DNA of 64,000 nt from Alcanivorax sp. S6407 (lineage in GTDB: Bacteria; Pseudomonadota; Gammaproteobacteria; Pseudomonadales; Alcanivoracaceae): positions 188,067-252,066 of the forward strand of contig NZ_JALKBH010000007.1 of the NCBI RefSeq assembly GCF_023016115.1. Reading direction: 5' to 3'. Shown here one piece after another: positions 45,768 through 53,621 of this stretch. The translations under genes were made by a program, and so were the position numbers. How positions within the stretch are numbered: position 1 is the stretch's first letter; every line of letters begins with the position of its first letter. The notes below the pieces were generated by a model, which was not told the DNA's origin, ran no database searches, and saw only the letters and a program-made list of their open reading frames with translations.

Positions 45768-45910
45768 CAAGCTACAAGCGACAAGCTGCAACGCGGGGGG
45801 AGGGCGGTTGTCAATTAGATGCCCTGCCGGCGCAGACACGGCGTTTCGCGGGCTGGGCGCCTGAAAACAGGTGGGCATTGGTCGCGTTGTAGCTTGAGGC
45901 TTGCAGCTGG
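45768..45910. repeat. AGCNNCA heptad inverted-arm element
   Basis: The left arm (45768-45796) has AGCTACA, AGCGACA and AGCTGCA and ends ACGCGG; the right arm (45883-45910) begins CGCGT and has TGTAGCT, TGAGGCT, TGCAGCT. The spacer carries GATGCCC near the left and GGGCAT near the right. It ends 3 bases before the stop of the downstream adenosyltransferase gene. Confidence 0.85.
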
Positions 45911-45913
45911 TCT

Positions 45914-46471
45914 TTAGCCTTTCGGCTTCCACAGTGTCTCCGGGTGTTCGTTACGCTGGTTGATCAGGCGCGCCATGACGAACAGCAGGTCGGAGAGGCG
46001 ATTGACCAGTGCCAGGCTGACGGGATTGACGGCGTCATCGTCCTCGTTGTGAAGGATCACCAGCTGGCGTTCCACCCGGCGAGCCACGGTGCGGCAGTGA
46101 TGGCACCAGGCGGCAGCAGGGTGCCCGCCCGGCAGGACAAATTCCTGCAGTGGAGGCAGTTCCGCATTGAGAGTATCCGCCTGGGATTCCACTTCCACCA
46201 GATCGTGATCATCAATCACTGACCGGCCGGGGATGGCCAGCTCTCCTCCGATATCGAACAGGCGTTGTTGCAGCTCTGCAAGCAGGGTCTCCATGTCTTC
46301 ATCCAGCCCATGGGTACGCAGTACCCCCAGGGTGCCGTTCAGTTCATCCAGCTCACCCAGTGCAATGATGCGGGGGTGGCTTTTGCTCACCCGGGAGCCA
46401 TCCGCCAGGCCGGTTTCGCCCTTGTCGCCGGTGCGGGTGATGACGCGGTTGATGCGGGTCTTTTCGGTCAT
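45914..46471 (-). CDS. PduO-type ATP:cob(I)alamin adenosyltransferase
   Basis: The 185-residue cytoplasmic protein has the PduO fold motifs TRTGDKGETGLADGSRVSK at the N-terminus, the helix ALGELDELNGTLGVLR, and in the C-part RRVERQLVILHNE and NRLSDLLFVMARLIN with the terminal NEHPETLWKP. It transfers the adenosyl group from ATP to corrinoid. A TonB-dependent receptor gene lies upstream in the same orientation, which could mean corrinoid uptake and activation, but the gap contains a repeat. Confidence 0.93.
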   Translation of the reverse strand: MTEKTRINRVITRTGDKGETGLADGSRVSKSHPRIIALGELDELNGTLGVLRTHGLDEDMETLLAELQQRLFDIGGELAIPGRSVIDDHDLVEVESQADTLNAELPPLQEFVLPGGHPAAAWCHHCRTVARRVERQLVILHNEDDDAVNPVSLALVNRLSDLLFVMARLINQRNEHPETLWKPKG

Positions 46472-46527
46472 GAATCAATCCTTTCAGTCATCTCGCTTCA
46501 GGAGCTTGCCTGTGAGCGATGGAATAG

Positions 46528-46675
46528 CAAGCTACAAGCCACAAGCTGCAACACGGATAAGTCTGGACAGGGGGCCGAAAGCCTTGCCCGCGCACAATTT
46601 CTGAAATGACTCGCGGGCAAGGCGCTTAAGTTTGTTTCCACTCATCCCGCGTTGCAGCTTGAAGCTTGCAGCTGC
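46528..46675. repeat. AGCNNCA heptad inverted-arm element
   Basis: The left arm (46528-46556) has AGCTACA, AGCCACA, AGCTGCA; the right arm (46649-46675) begins CGCGT and has TGCAGCT, TGAAGCT, TGCAGCT. Between them is a perfect 12-bp stem, GCCTTGCCCGCG at 46581-46592 and its inverse at 46612-46623. The right arm ends one base before the stop codon of the TonB receptor gene. Confidence 0.88.
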
Positions 46676-46676
46676 T

Positions 46677-48596
46677 TTAAAGCTCGTAGCCGATGGCGAT
46701 GCGGTAGTGGCGCTCCGGTAACGGGTACAGCGTGGTGTCGCCGCTGCCGGGGTTGTAGACCCCGTAATCTGCCACCAGATGGTTTTCCAGGTTATAGGCA
46801 CCGGCGCGCAGGTAGCCGCCGCGGTAGCGGGCGGTCAGCTGGAAATCGGTACTGCGGTAGTGATCCAGCTTGGGATACTCATTGGCCAGATCGCTGTCAT
46901 AGTGGCGTTCGCCCACATAGCGATGAGTCAGCTGGGCGGACAGCCATTTCAGTGCTTGCCAATCGGCACTCAGGTGCATGGTGTGCTCCGGCACCAGAGG
47001 GACGTCATTGCCGCTGTACTGGCCGCCGTCAAAGCGCGCCTGCTGGGCACTGGCGTTGGCGCTGAACGTCAGGTCCTTGTCCAGACGCCAGCGGCTGTTG
47101 ATGCTGATCCCCTTGTGGACGGTGGGGTCATCCAGATTACGGTTAGTAAAGGTGGCGGGATCAAACAGGATTTCGTGGTCGATCTCCGCCCGCCACAGGG
47201 TCAGGGTGGAATGTTGCATGCCCTCCGACCAGCTGGCGCCCAGAGTGTAGGTGCGGCCGGTTTGCGGATCGATGGGAGGATTGAACGGTGACAGCTCGTC
47301 CAGGTTGGCAATCCGCACACTGCGCTGGGCCCCGGCAAACAGGGCAAGATTGCCGGTGAACGTATAACGCATGCCGCCTTCGTACATTTCACCGTCCTGG
47401 GTTTTGTTGCCGCCTTCACCGGAAAGGGTGCTTTCAAGTTTGCGGGCACCGGCGCTCACCGACAGCTTTGGCGTTAGGCTGACCAGGTTATGCAGATACC
47501 AGGCACGCTGATCCTGTTCCAGATCACGGCTGCCGAAATTGGTGTTACTGGCGTAATCGAATTTGTTGAGGTCGAACCCCAGGGTCCAGTTGTGTACGGC
47601 GCCACCGGTGGTCAGCTGGCCTTCCAGCTTTGGCGTCAGGCTGGTGCTGTCGATCACGGTGTCACTGGTAAAGTTACCGGAGACGTAGTCGAACTCCTGA
47701 TGCTGGCGACGTTTGCTGGCCTCCAGGGTCAGGGCTGTTTGATCCGACAGATTGATCCGTAAGCCGGGCATCAGCCAATAGCTGTTCTGGTCTACCTCAT
47801 CTTCCGGATTGTCGGTGCCGCGGGGATCATCGCGGAACTGGTTTTCCGTGGCGGTGATGTTTCGGCCGCCGGGAAGGCCGGTATATTGCTCTTCCCCGGT
47901 GGCGGTGAAGTAGGCCTGGAAGCCTTCGCCCTGATAGCGCAGGTCGGCGAACAGGCTGTTGTTGCGGGTACGATTATTGTCCCGGTAGCCATCGCTGGTA
48001 AGGGTGTGCCCTGCCACGGCGCCGCTCAGGCTGTTGTGCTTGCCGGTGGCATGCAGCTGGCCGCCCAGGCTGTCATAACTGCCGCCGTTCACTTCGATGC
48101 CGGCACTGTTGTCATAGCGCTGACGGGTAATGATGTTGATGGTGCCGCCAGTGGCGCCGTTACCGTACAGGGCGGCACCGGCGCCTGGCAGGATTTCGAT
48201 GCGTTCGATGGCTGCCAGCGGAATGCCGCTGAGTTCCGGCCGGCCCAGATCGATACCGGATAATCGCCGGCCATTGAGAAGAATCAGGGTGTTCTGGTTG
48301 CCTGTGGCACCAAAGCCGAGCAGGTCCACGCTGGCGCCGCTGCCGTTGATGCCATACAGCTGGCTCACCTGCAGTCCGGCCACGCTATCCAGCACTTCGG
48401 TCAGATCGCTGGCGGGCAGACTGTCAATCATTTGACGGTCGATGACCACGGTGCCGGTGGGCAATTCGTTGGCCAGCTCATGGCTGACGGCGCCACTGAC
48501 CTTCACGGTCTGGATTTCATTGCTGGCCTGTGAATCGTTGGCAAGTGACTGACCGCTGGCGATCAGGCTGATGGCCAAAACAAGATTACGCTGCAT
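46677..48596 (-). CDS. TonB-dependent outer membrane receptor
   Basis: The 639-residue protein begins with a signal peptide (MQRNLVLAISLIASGQSLA), a TonB-box-like stretch (EIQTVKVSG), a plug domain with LILLNGRRLSGIDLG and IERIEILPGAGAALYGNGA, and a long beta-barrel region ending in a C-terminal YRIAIGYEL segment. The substrate is not evident. The adjacent adenosyltransferase gene favours a corrinoid but no cobalamin riboswitch was recognised upstream; siderophore uptake is equally possible. The ATG at 48596 is preferred over upstream starts because it begins the signal peptide. Confidence 0.85.
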   Translation of the reverse strand: MQRNLVLAISLIASGQSLANDSQASNEIQTVKVSGAVSHELANELPTGTVVIDRQMIDSLPASDLTEVLDSVAGLQVSQLYGINGSGASVDLLGFGATGNQNTLILLNGRRLSGIDLGRPELSGIPLAAIERIEILPGAGAALYGNGATGGTINIITRQRYDNSAGIEVNGGSYDSLGGQLHATGKHNSLSGAVAGHTLTSDGYRDNNRTRNNSLFADLRYQGEGFQAYFTATGEEQYTGLPGGRNITATENQFRDDPRGTDNPEDEVDQNSYWLMPGLRINLSDQTALTLEASKRRQHQEFDYVSGNFTSDTVIDSTSLTPKLEGQLTTGGAVHNWTLGFDLNKFDYASNTNFGSRDLEQDQRAWYLHNLVSLTPKLSVSAGARKLESTLSGEGGNKTQDGEMYEGGMRYTFTGNLALFAGAQRSVRIANLDELSPFNPPIDPQTGRTYTLGASWSEGMQHSTLTLWRAEIDHEILFDPATFTNRNLDDPTVHKGISINSRWRLDKDLTFSANASAQQARFDGGQYSGNDVPLVPEHTMHLSADWQALKWLSAQLTHRYVGERHYDSDLANEYPKLDHYRSTDFQLTARYRGGYLRAGAYNLENHLVADYGVYNPGSGDTTLYPLPERHYRIAIGYEL

Positions 48597-48697
48597 CAGG
48601 GTTCCACGACATTGAACAATGCCCGCTACGATGGCGAAAAACGGCCGGTAAATCCAGTGGTTGGGTGTAACGGAGGGCAACAGCGGGGGATAATTTC

Positions 48698-48753
48698 AGC
48701 TACGAGCTACGAGCTACGAGCTACAAGCTACAAGCTACAAGCTACAAGCTACA
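48698..48753. repeat. Eight-copy AGCTACG/AGCTACA tandem heptad array
   Basis: Three AGCTACG units followed by five AGCTACA units without interruption. A similar nine-unit array is at 63553-63615; in both places the array is followed by the same composite element. No inverted partner of the same type is present. Confidence 0.95.
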
Positions 48754-48769
48754 CTCGATCCGATAGCAA

Positions 48770-48990
48770 AGCCCGGAAAAGTTCCCGGGTTTGCTGCTTT
48801 TCTACGAAGCCGCTGTAGGAACGTAGCGTAGCGAAGTAACGCACGCAGTGCGGCCCGCAGGGTGAGCGTAGCGAATAACTCCCTTCCAGGGTGCGAACCG
48901 AGCGACAGCGAGGAACTGAGATGCGGCTTGCACGGGGCTCTGTCATAACCCGTAGGAGCGGCCTGCTCGCGATCCGAGCCTAAGCGAGGT
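48770..48990. repeat. Composite REP-like element, copy of 63630-63790
   Basis: The two copies share AAAAGTTCC followed by GGGTTT, then TTTTCTACGAAGCCGCTGTA, GGAACGTAGCGTAGCG, and the AACGCACG and GAGCGNAGCGAATAAC stretches. Here the middle carries extra sequence before GATCCGAGCCTAAGCGAGGT. A shorter relative follows ampE at 37545. Confidence 0.8.
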
Positions 48991-49081
48991 AAGGATTCCA
49001 GAAACGCCTCTAGAGAGGCAGGCGTTTCGGCGCTGAGGAAACTCGTTAGGCATTACGAAAGACCGGACAATGTTGTGATTT

Positions 49082-49110
49082 TCGCAACTCGAAAACTCGT
49101 CACTCGCTCA
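49082..49110. repeat. GAGNNNC-type heptad arm at the 3' end of the PanE-type gene
   Basis: CGCAACT, CGAAAACT-like and CGTCACT units run up to 6 bases from the stop codon. A clear inverted left arm is missing; a degenerate one may lie at about 49045-49066. Confidence 0.55.
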
Positions 49111-49116
49111 ACGCGT

Positions 49117-49992
49117 TTACCTTTTCAACGCATCCATCACTGCCTGATTCTCCGGCACCTCCAGCCCCAGCCTGTTCGCCTGTTTGACGATCCAGCCGTT
49201 GATGGCGTCGATTTCGGTGATGGCACCGCGCTGTCGGTCGGCACGCATGGATGAGGTATTGCCGGCGGTGGCGCGAGCCACGGCGAGCACGTTTTCCAGT
49301 GATGCTGCCGGCCAGGCCGGGTCCAGGGCCTGCAATACATGGTCGGCTTCTGTACAAATTTCCTCGGCTCTCTTGCGCAGCTCGGGATCGTCTACGATCT
49401 GCCCGTTGGGTACATCGTAGATTGCGGTGAGAGGATTGATCACGGCATTGGCCATCAGCTTCTGCCACTGGGGAGTATGGATATCATCGGCCCACTGCAG
49501 GTTGGGCCAGTGGGCTTGCAGTGCTGCCAGCCAGGCGGGGGGATTGGCTTTCCCGCCAATCCAGGTGTGATTCTCCGCGACGATCTGGTGGTGCGGGTGC
49601 TGGCCTTTCACGGCGCTGGTCGACACCGCTTCCAGTACTGTCAGGTTGTCAGGCAGCAGGCCGTCCAGGGCGCCAAGGCCATTCTGCAGGCGGATGACCT
49701 GGCTGGCGTCATGCAGACGGGTGTTGAGCGGGGCGAGGGCCGCACGGCTGTAGGGGGTTTTCACTGCCACCAGCAGGTAATCAATAGACGCGGGTATTGC
49801 CTCAGGCGCCACCACCGGTATCGTCAAGGTGACCGATTTTCCCTCAGGCAGCAGCAGGGTCTTTTCCAGGGAGGCAGGGCTGCCTGCCTTGATGACAGTG
49901 ACAGTGTGACCGGCCCGGGTCAGATACCAGGCGGCCAGGGTGCCCATGTTGCCGGCACCGAGCAAATACCAGTGGGGAAGCGGTGTGATCAT
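49117..49992 (-). CDS. panE: 2-dehydropantoate 2-reductase family protein (PanE)
   Basis: PanE reduces ketopantoate to pantoate with NADPH in pantothenate synthesis. The 291-residue protein has the nucleotide motif WYLLGAGNMGTLAAWYLTRAG at its start (first 20 residues after the Met-rich leader), the catalytic-region stretch WQKLMANAVINPLTA near residue 180 with the conserved Lys/Asn, and a C-terminal helical domain ending in MRADRQRGAITEIDAING. Other ketopantoate-reductase-like enzymes cannot be excluded. Confidence 0.88.
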   Translation of the reverse strand: MITPLPHWYLLGAGNMGTLAAWYLTRAGHTVTVIKAGSPASLEKTLLLPEGKSVTLTIPVVAPEAIPASIDYLLVAVKTPYSRAALAPLNTRLHDASQVIRLQNGLGALDGLLPDNLTVLEAVSTSAVKGQHPHHQIVAENHTWIGGKANPPAWLAALQAHWPNLQWADDIHTPQWQKLMANAVINPLTAIYDVPNGQIVDDPELRKRAEEICTEADHVLQALDPAWPAASLENVLAVARATAGNTSSMRADRQRGAITEIDAINGWIVKQANRLGLEVPENQAVMDALKR

Positions 49993-50107
49993 GCCCGCAT
50001 GTTATGCCAGCGTGGTGCGAAAGTCAGGAGACGATGAGAGTGTCAGGTGTGAATCGAAAGCGCGGCCTATTGTCTTGATTCGGTTCACTGAAGCTGTGGT
50101 GTTGATC

Positions 50108-50180
50108 TTTTGTGGGAGCGTGCTTGCACGCGAAGCCTTTGCGATAGTGCGCTATTCGCGTGCAAGCACGCTCCCACAAA
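50108..50180. repeat. Perfect 26-bp inverted repeat (TGTGGGAGCG type)
   Basis: TTTGTGGGAGCGTGCTTGCA (plus CGCGAA) at 50108-50133 is an exact inverse of 50155-50180; the 21-base centre (GCCTTTGCGATAGTGCGCTA and one more base) separates them. It lies between two divergent/convergent gene ends: the panE start and the response regulator's stop. Related to 32070-32143 and 55218-55308. Confidence 0.9.
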
Positions 50181-50239
50181 GACTTTAGTTTAAGTGAGCT
50201 GCATTGGCCTGTTGCCGGGCCGTGCGGTCAACTCGCTCC

Positions 50240-51250
50240 TCAAACGGCGCCCTTGTTGGCGCTTGGGGTGGTGGGTTGAGCCTCCGGCGTTGCCTTGTCC
50301 GAAGTGGGGGCGGCCACGATGCGTTTTTCGGCAATGGACAGGGGGAGCCCCAATGTGGCCTGGTCGAACATGGCTTCCGGGGCCATGGCACCTTCCGAGG
50401 CTGTCAGCGACATGCTCACATGCAGGCTGATAAAACCGGCGGCGGTCTGGTAGGCACGGTGGTTGAGGGATTCATATAGCCGTCGGAAGCTGTTGGGTTC
50501 GCAATGGCTCAGATCCGGTTGCCAGGTGACTAGGGCAAACAGGTCCGGTTGAATACGACACACGCTGTCCAGTGGTCTGACAGACTGGCGCAGGCGGCGG
50601 CTGAATGCCAGCACGCCCTGCTGCATGACCTTCTGCCCACGCTCCTTCTGCTGGGCTTCGAATTCGTCCAGTTTGAGCAGAATCAGGCAGGCGGCGCCGC
50701 CGCGCTTGTCGGCCTGTTTGAGGGTGTTCTGCAGGGCGCGCAGGTTATCCTGGCGGTTGCCGAAGCCGGTGAGCGGGTCGATCAGGGCCTGTTTCTTCAG
50801 CTGACGGTTGAAGGTCAGCATACGCTGGTAGTCGGTTTGCACACGGTAATGGCGCTGGATAATCCGATCGGCGGCCATTACGCGATGTTGCAGCTGTTCG
50901 GTCATGGAGGATTTGGAAACGAAGTCGTCCACGCCCTGGTCGAAGGCCTGTTGAAGCGCATCCACCCCTTCCCGGGCGGTAAGCAGCAGCACATAGGTAT
51001 AGCGGTTGCTGGCTTCGTCGTTCTGACGAATGCGACGGGTGAGTTCCAGGCCGTCCATGCCGGGCATCAGCCAGTCTGCCACCACCAGGTCCGCCGGTTG
51101 CTGGGCCAGTTGACCCAGCGCGTCCTGCGCGCTGTTGGCGTGACGGATGTTGGTGTAGCCAGCGGCTGCCAGCGTGCGATTGACCACGGCCGCCGAGAAG
51201 CGGGCGTCGTCTACGACCAGGATATCCATTTCGGCTAAGTTCATCGGCAT
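50240..51250 (-). CDS. Response regulator with receiver domain and degenerate GGDEF domain
   Basis: The 336-residue protein has an intact receiver domain (ILVVDDARFS, phospho-acceptor Asp in VVADWLMPGMDG near residue 58, and Lys in DDFVSKSSM) followed by a GGDEF-fold domain with DPLTGFGNRQDNLRAL at its start. The catalytic GGDEF motif is replaced by IQPDLF, so diguanylate cyclase activity is unlikely; it may bind GTP or act through protein contacts. The C-terminus is a Thr/Ala/Pro-rich tail. No partner kinase is adjacent. Confidence 0.85.
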   Translation of the reverse strand: MPMNLAEMDILVVDDARFSAAVVNRTLAAAGYTNIRHANSAQDALGQLAQQPADLVVADWLMPGMDGLELTRRIRQNDEASNRYTYVLLLTAREGVDALQQAFDQGVDDFVSKSSMTEQLQHRVMAADRIIQRHYRVQTDYQRMLTFNRQLKKQALIDPLTGFGNRQDNLRALQNTLKQADKRGGAACLILLKLDEFEAQQKERGQKVMQQGVLAFSRRLRQSVRPLDSVCRIQPDLFALVTWQPDLSHCEPNSFRRLYESLNHRAYQTAAGFISLHVSMSLTASEGAMAPEAMFDQATLGLPLSIAEKRIVAAPTSDKATPEAQPTTPSANKGAV

Positions 51251-51481
51251 TCTTGTTGTTTTTTGTAATATGTGAACTATAGCCGGTTTTTGGTTGATTG
51301 AAAATTCGCCGCTCCGCCGCCCGCCAACCCCGCCGGAATCGGGCTTGTACAGGTATACAAGGCTGAAAAGCAGGTGAAAGGCATCAGCGGGGGCGGGGCC
51401 CGGGTGTGGTGAAGTGTAACAGTTGATGTGTGGCCGGCAGCCTGGATGTCAGGAGTAGATGCAGTGGGGCACAGGGTCCTT

Positions 51482-53026
51482 TCAGTCCTTGAATGCCCCC
51501 TTGCGCTGGATCATATAGATCAGCCCCAGCACTGGTACCCCCATCAGGCTGGCCAGCAGGAAGAAGCCCGGGTAGCCGAGGTTGTCCACCATGCTGCCGG
51601 AGTAGCCGCCGATGGTTTTCGGCAGCAGGGTCATCAGTGAGCTGAAGATGGCGTATTGCACCGCGGTGAACGACACATTGGTGAGCTGGGACAGGAAGGC
51701 CACAAAGGCGGCACTGGCCAGACCCGCGGTCAGATTGTCCGCGGAGATCACCACATACAGGATACGGATGTCATGACCGGCATGGGCCAGCCAGAGAAAC
51801 AGCAGGTTGGTGGCAACGGTAAGGAAGGCGCCCAGATACAGCACCTTGATGACCCCGTGGCGAACCGCCAGCAGGCCGCCAAGAAAACCACCGGCGATGG
51901 TCATGAACAGCCCGAAGGTTTTTACCACGGTGGCAATTTCCGTTTTGGTGAAACCGATGTCTTCAAAGAAGACGTTGGAGATCACGCCCAGCACGATATC
52001 GGAAATGCGGTAAAAGCCCACAAACAGCAGAATCACCAGCGCCAGCCGGGCACCATAGCGATGAAAGAAGTCTCTGACAGGCTCGATGTAGCTCTCTTCC
52101 ACCAGCTGCTTCTCATACAGCGGCGTTAGCGCCATCAGCTTGATCACGATATATACCACCGCAAAGGCCAGTGCCAGACGACAGCTCTCCACTACCAGTC
52201 CCGCCAGGGCGCTGTTGTGAGTGGCCTCCTTGAGCTGGCTGCGGAGGCTGTCAGCTTCCGGGCCGGTGATCACATACATGGCCACGAAGGTGGCAATGCC
52301 GACCACAAAGATACTCAGAAAGCGCAGGTACTGGCGGCTGCTGTAGGCGAAGGCATCCGGTCGCGGATTGTCGGGCTCCCTGATGACCAGGGTGGTAATG
52401 GCGCCCACCAGCATGGTCAGCGCCATTAGCGCGTAAGTGCTTTGCCAGGCGCTGTAGCTGTATACCTCGCTGGTGGATCCCAGCTGGCTGGCCAGCACCA
52501 GCGAGCCTGCTCCCGAGGTCAGCATGCCAATCCGGTAACCGGCGATATAGGAGGAAGACATCAGCGCCTGCAATTCCGCGCCGGCGGATTCGATGCGATA
52601 GGCATCGATAACGATGTCCTGGGTGGCGGCGGTGAAGCCCAGCGCCACTACCGTAAAGGCCATCAGGTTAAGGGCGCCGGGTTGTGACGGGTCGACCTGG
52701 GAAATGGTGAAGATCGACAGCGCCACCGCCAGTTGCGAGACCAGTAACCAGGCGCGTCTGCGTCCCAGCCAGCGGGTCAGGCCCGGCACAGGAAGACGAT
52801 CAATCAGTGGGGCCCAGAGAAACTTGAACGAGTAGGCCAGTGCGGCCCAGCTGAAGTAGGTGACGGTAGAACGGTCCACGCCGGCTTCACGCAGCCACAG
52901 TGACAAAGACGAAAAAATCAGCAGCAGCGGGATGCCGGCCGAAAACCCGTAGAAGAACATGGTGGCCACACGGGGATGGAGAAAGGCTTTCAGGGAGTCC
53001 TGCCAGCTGGAGGCTTGTGAGGGCAT
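51482..53026 (-). CDS. ampG: Muropeptide permease AmpG (MFS)
   Basis: AmpG imports GlcNAc-anhydroMurNAc muropeptides through the inner membrane for recycling. The 514-residue protein has 12-14 membrane segments and AmpG signatures: FFYGFSAGIPLLLIFSSLSL near residue 24, SYSFKFLWAPLIDR-like AYSFKFLWAPLIDRLP, and DAYRIE near residue 125. It is consistent with ampD and ampE elsewhere in the window. The long loop after segment 6 is typical of the longer AmpG forms. Confidence 0.92.
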   Translation of the reverse strand: MPSQASSWQDSLKAFLHPRVATMFFYGFSAGIPLLLIFSSLSLWLREAGVDRSTVTYFSWAALAYSFKFLWAPLIDRLPVPGLTRWLGRRRAWLLVSQLAVALSIFTISQVDPSQPGALNLMAFTVVALGFTAATQDIVIDAYRIESAGAELQALMSSSYIAGYRIGMLTSGAGSLVLASQLGSTSEVYSYSAWQSTYALMALTMLVGAITTLVIREPDNPRPDAFAYSSRQYLRFLSIFVVGIATFVAMYVITGPEADSLRSQLKEATHNSALAGLVVESCRLALAFAVVYIVIKLMALTPLYEKQLVEESYIEPVRDFFHRYGARLALVILLFVGFYRISDIVLGVISNVFFEDIGFTKTEIATVVKTFGLFMTIAGGFLGGLLAVRHGVIKVLYLGAFLTVATNLLFLWLAHAGHDIRILYVVISADNLTAGLASAAFVAFLSQLTNVSFTAVQYAIFSSLMTLLPKTIGGYSGSMVDNLGYPGFFLLASLMGVPVLGLIYMIQRKGAFKD

Positions 53027-53099
53027 GTCGGATTAACGGGCTCTTCCGGTGGGCGAAGGGATCATCATAGACACTTTGTCAGCAGGGAGCGATGCAGGT

Positions 53100-53408
53100 T
53101 CAGTCGGTCCAGGTCACAAAAAAACGTTTGGGGACTTTGTCACCCGTCACGGTTACCTGTTCGTCCAGTAATCGCTGGATCTGGATTTCCCCCGAGGGTG
53201 TGCCGGCAAGTGCAATCCGGCCATCGCCGCGTAATACCCGGTGCCAGGGAAGGCGTGAGCCCGCCGGCAGCTGGCTCATCAGCCTGCCGACAAAGCGGGC
53301 ATGGCGGGGAAAACCGGCCTGTCTGGCCACGGCGCCATAACTGCTGACTCTGCCGGCCGGGATCGCGGCGACGATCTGGTAGACGGCGTCTCGGAATTCG
53401 GGATTCAT
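53100..53408 (-). CDS. Alkyltransferase-like (ATL) protein
   Basis: The 102-residue protein matches the MGMT DNA-binding domain: FRDAVYQIVAAIPAGRVSSYG at the N-terminus (first 20 residues of the domain), then ARFVGRLMSQLP, and PWHRVLRGDGRI in place of the PCHRV active site, so the acceptor Cys is Trp. ATL proteins bind O6-alkylguanine and pass the lesion to nucleotide excision repair. The ATG at 53408 abuts an AGCNNCA heptad arm and lacks a normal ribosome site; the open frame upstream is repeat-derived. Confidence 0.88.
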   Translation of the reverse strand: MNPEFRDAVYQIVAAIPAGRVSSYGAVARQAGFPRHARFVGRLMSQLPAGSRLPWHRVLRGDGRIALAGTPSGEIQIQRLLDEQVTVTGDKVPKRFFVTWTD

Positions 53409-53417
53409 GGAAAGGAG

Positions 53418-53524
53418 GCTACAAGCTTCAAGCGACAAGCTGCAAGGGGAAATGCCGGATGCCAGAGGCTGGACGCCTGACGCATAACGGCGGAGATCGG
53501 CTTGCGCCGATTTCCGCCCTACGG
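53418..53524. repeat. Cluster of three repeat types upstream of the ATL gene
   Basis: A heptad arm of AGCNNCA type (53418-53445: GGCTACA, AGCTTCA, AGCGACA, AGCTGCA), then a GTCAGRC-type arm (53455-53484: GGATGCC, AGAGGCT, GGACGCC, TGACGC), then a GTAGGGCGG-type half element (53488-53524) with an internal hairpin. None has its inverse partner of the same type in the gap. Confidence 0.7.
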
Positions 53525-53557
53525 TGTTGTCTATTGCTGCAGGGAGGCGGCACACAA

Positions 53558-53588
53558 AAAAGCCGCGCCCTTTCGGAGCGCGGCTTTT
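53558..53588 (-). terminator. Terminator downstream of the SDR gene
   Basis: Stem AAAAGCCGCGC (53558-53568) pairs with GCGCGGCTTTT (53578-53588) around a CCTTTCGGA loop. Oriented for the minus-strand SDR gene, with T residues following on that strand. Confidence 0.85.
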
Positions 53589-53621
53589 AGCGTGTTGCAT
53601 GTTGCGTGACGCGTGCAGCGT
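53588..53621. repeat. CGCAACA-type heptad arm at the SDR gene 3' end
   Basis: Units TGTTGCA, TGTTGCG, TGACGCG and TGCAGCG run directly into the TAA stop codon of the SDR gene; read on the other strand they fit NGCNNCA, the register of the arm after argJ. Confidence 0.6.

Larger units (their letters stand above)
48597..49116. other. Repeat-filled gap upstream of the TonB receptor gene
   Basis: A 520-base stretch containing the AGCTACG/AGCTACA tandem array (48698-48753), a composite REP-like element (about 48770-49010), a short palindrome with ACGCCTCTAGAGAGGCAGGC near 49004-49028, and a GAGNNNC half element (49082-49110). No convincing gene. Confidence 0.7.

Noticed and set aside
48749..48946. 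Minus-strand small open frame sharing a peptide with 63611-63898
   Set aside because: Similarity is caused by the two copies of the composite repeat; stretches such as SYSLRSP and ATLRSYSGFVEK are translations of repeat DNA.
48597..49116. Cobalamin riboswitch upstream of the TonB receptor gene
   Set aside because: I looked on the minus strand for the B12 box and found no convincing match; the gap is mostly repeats.
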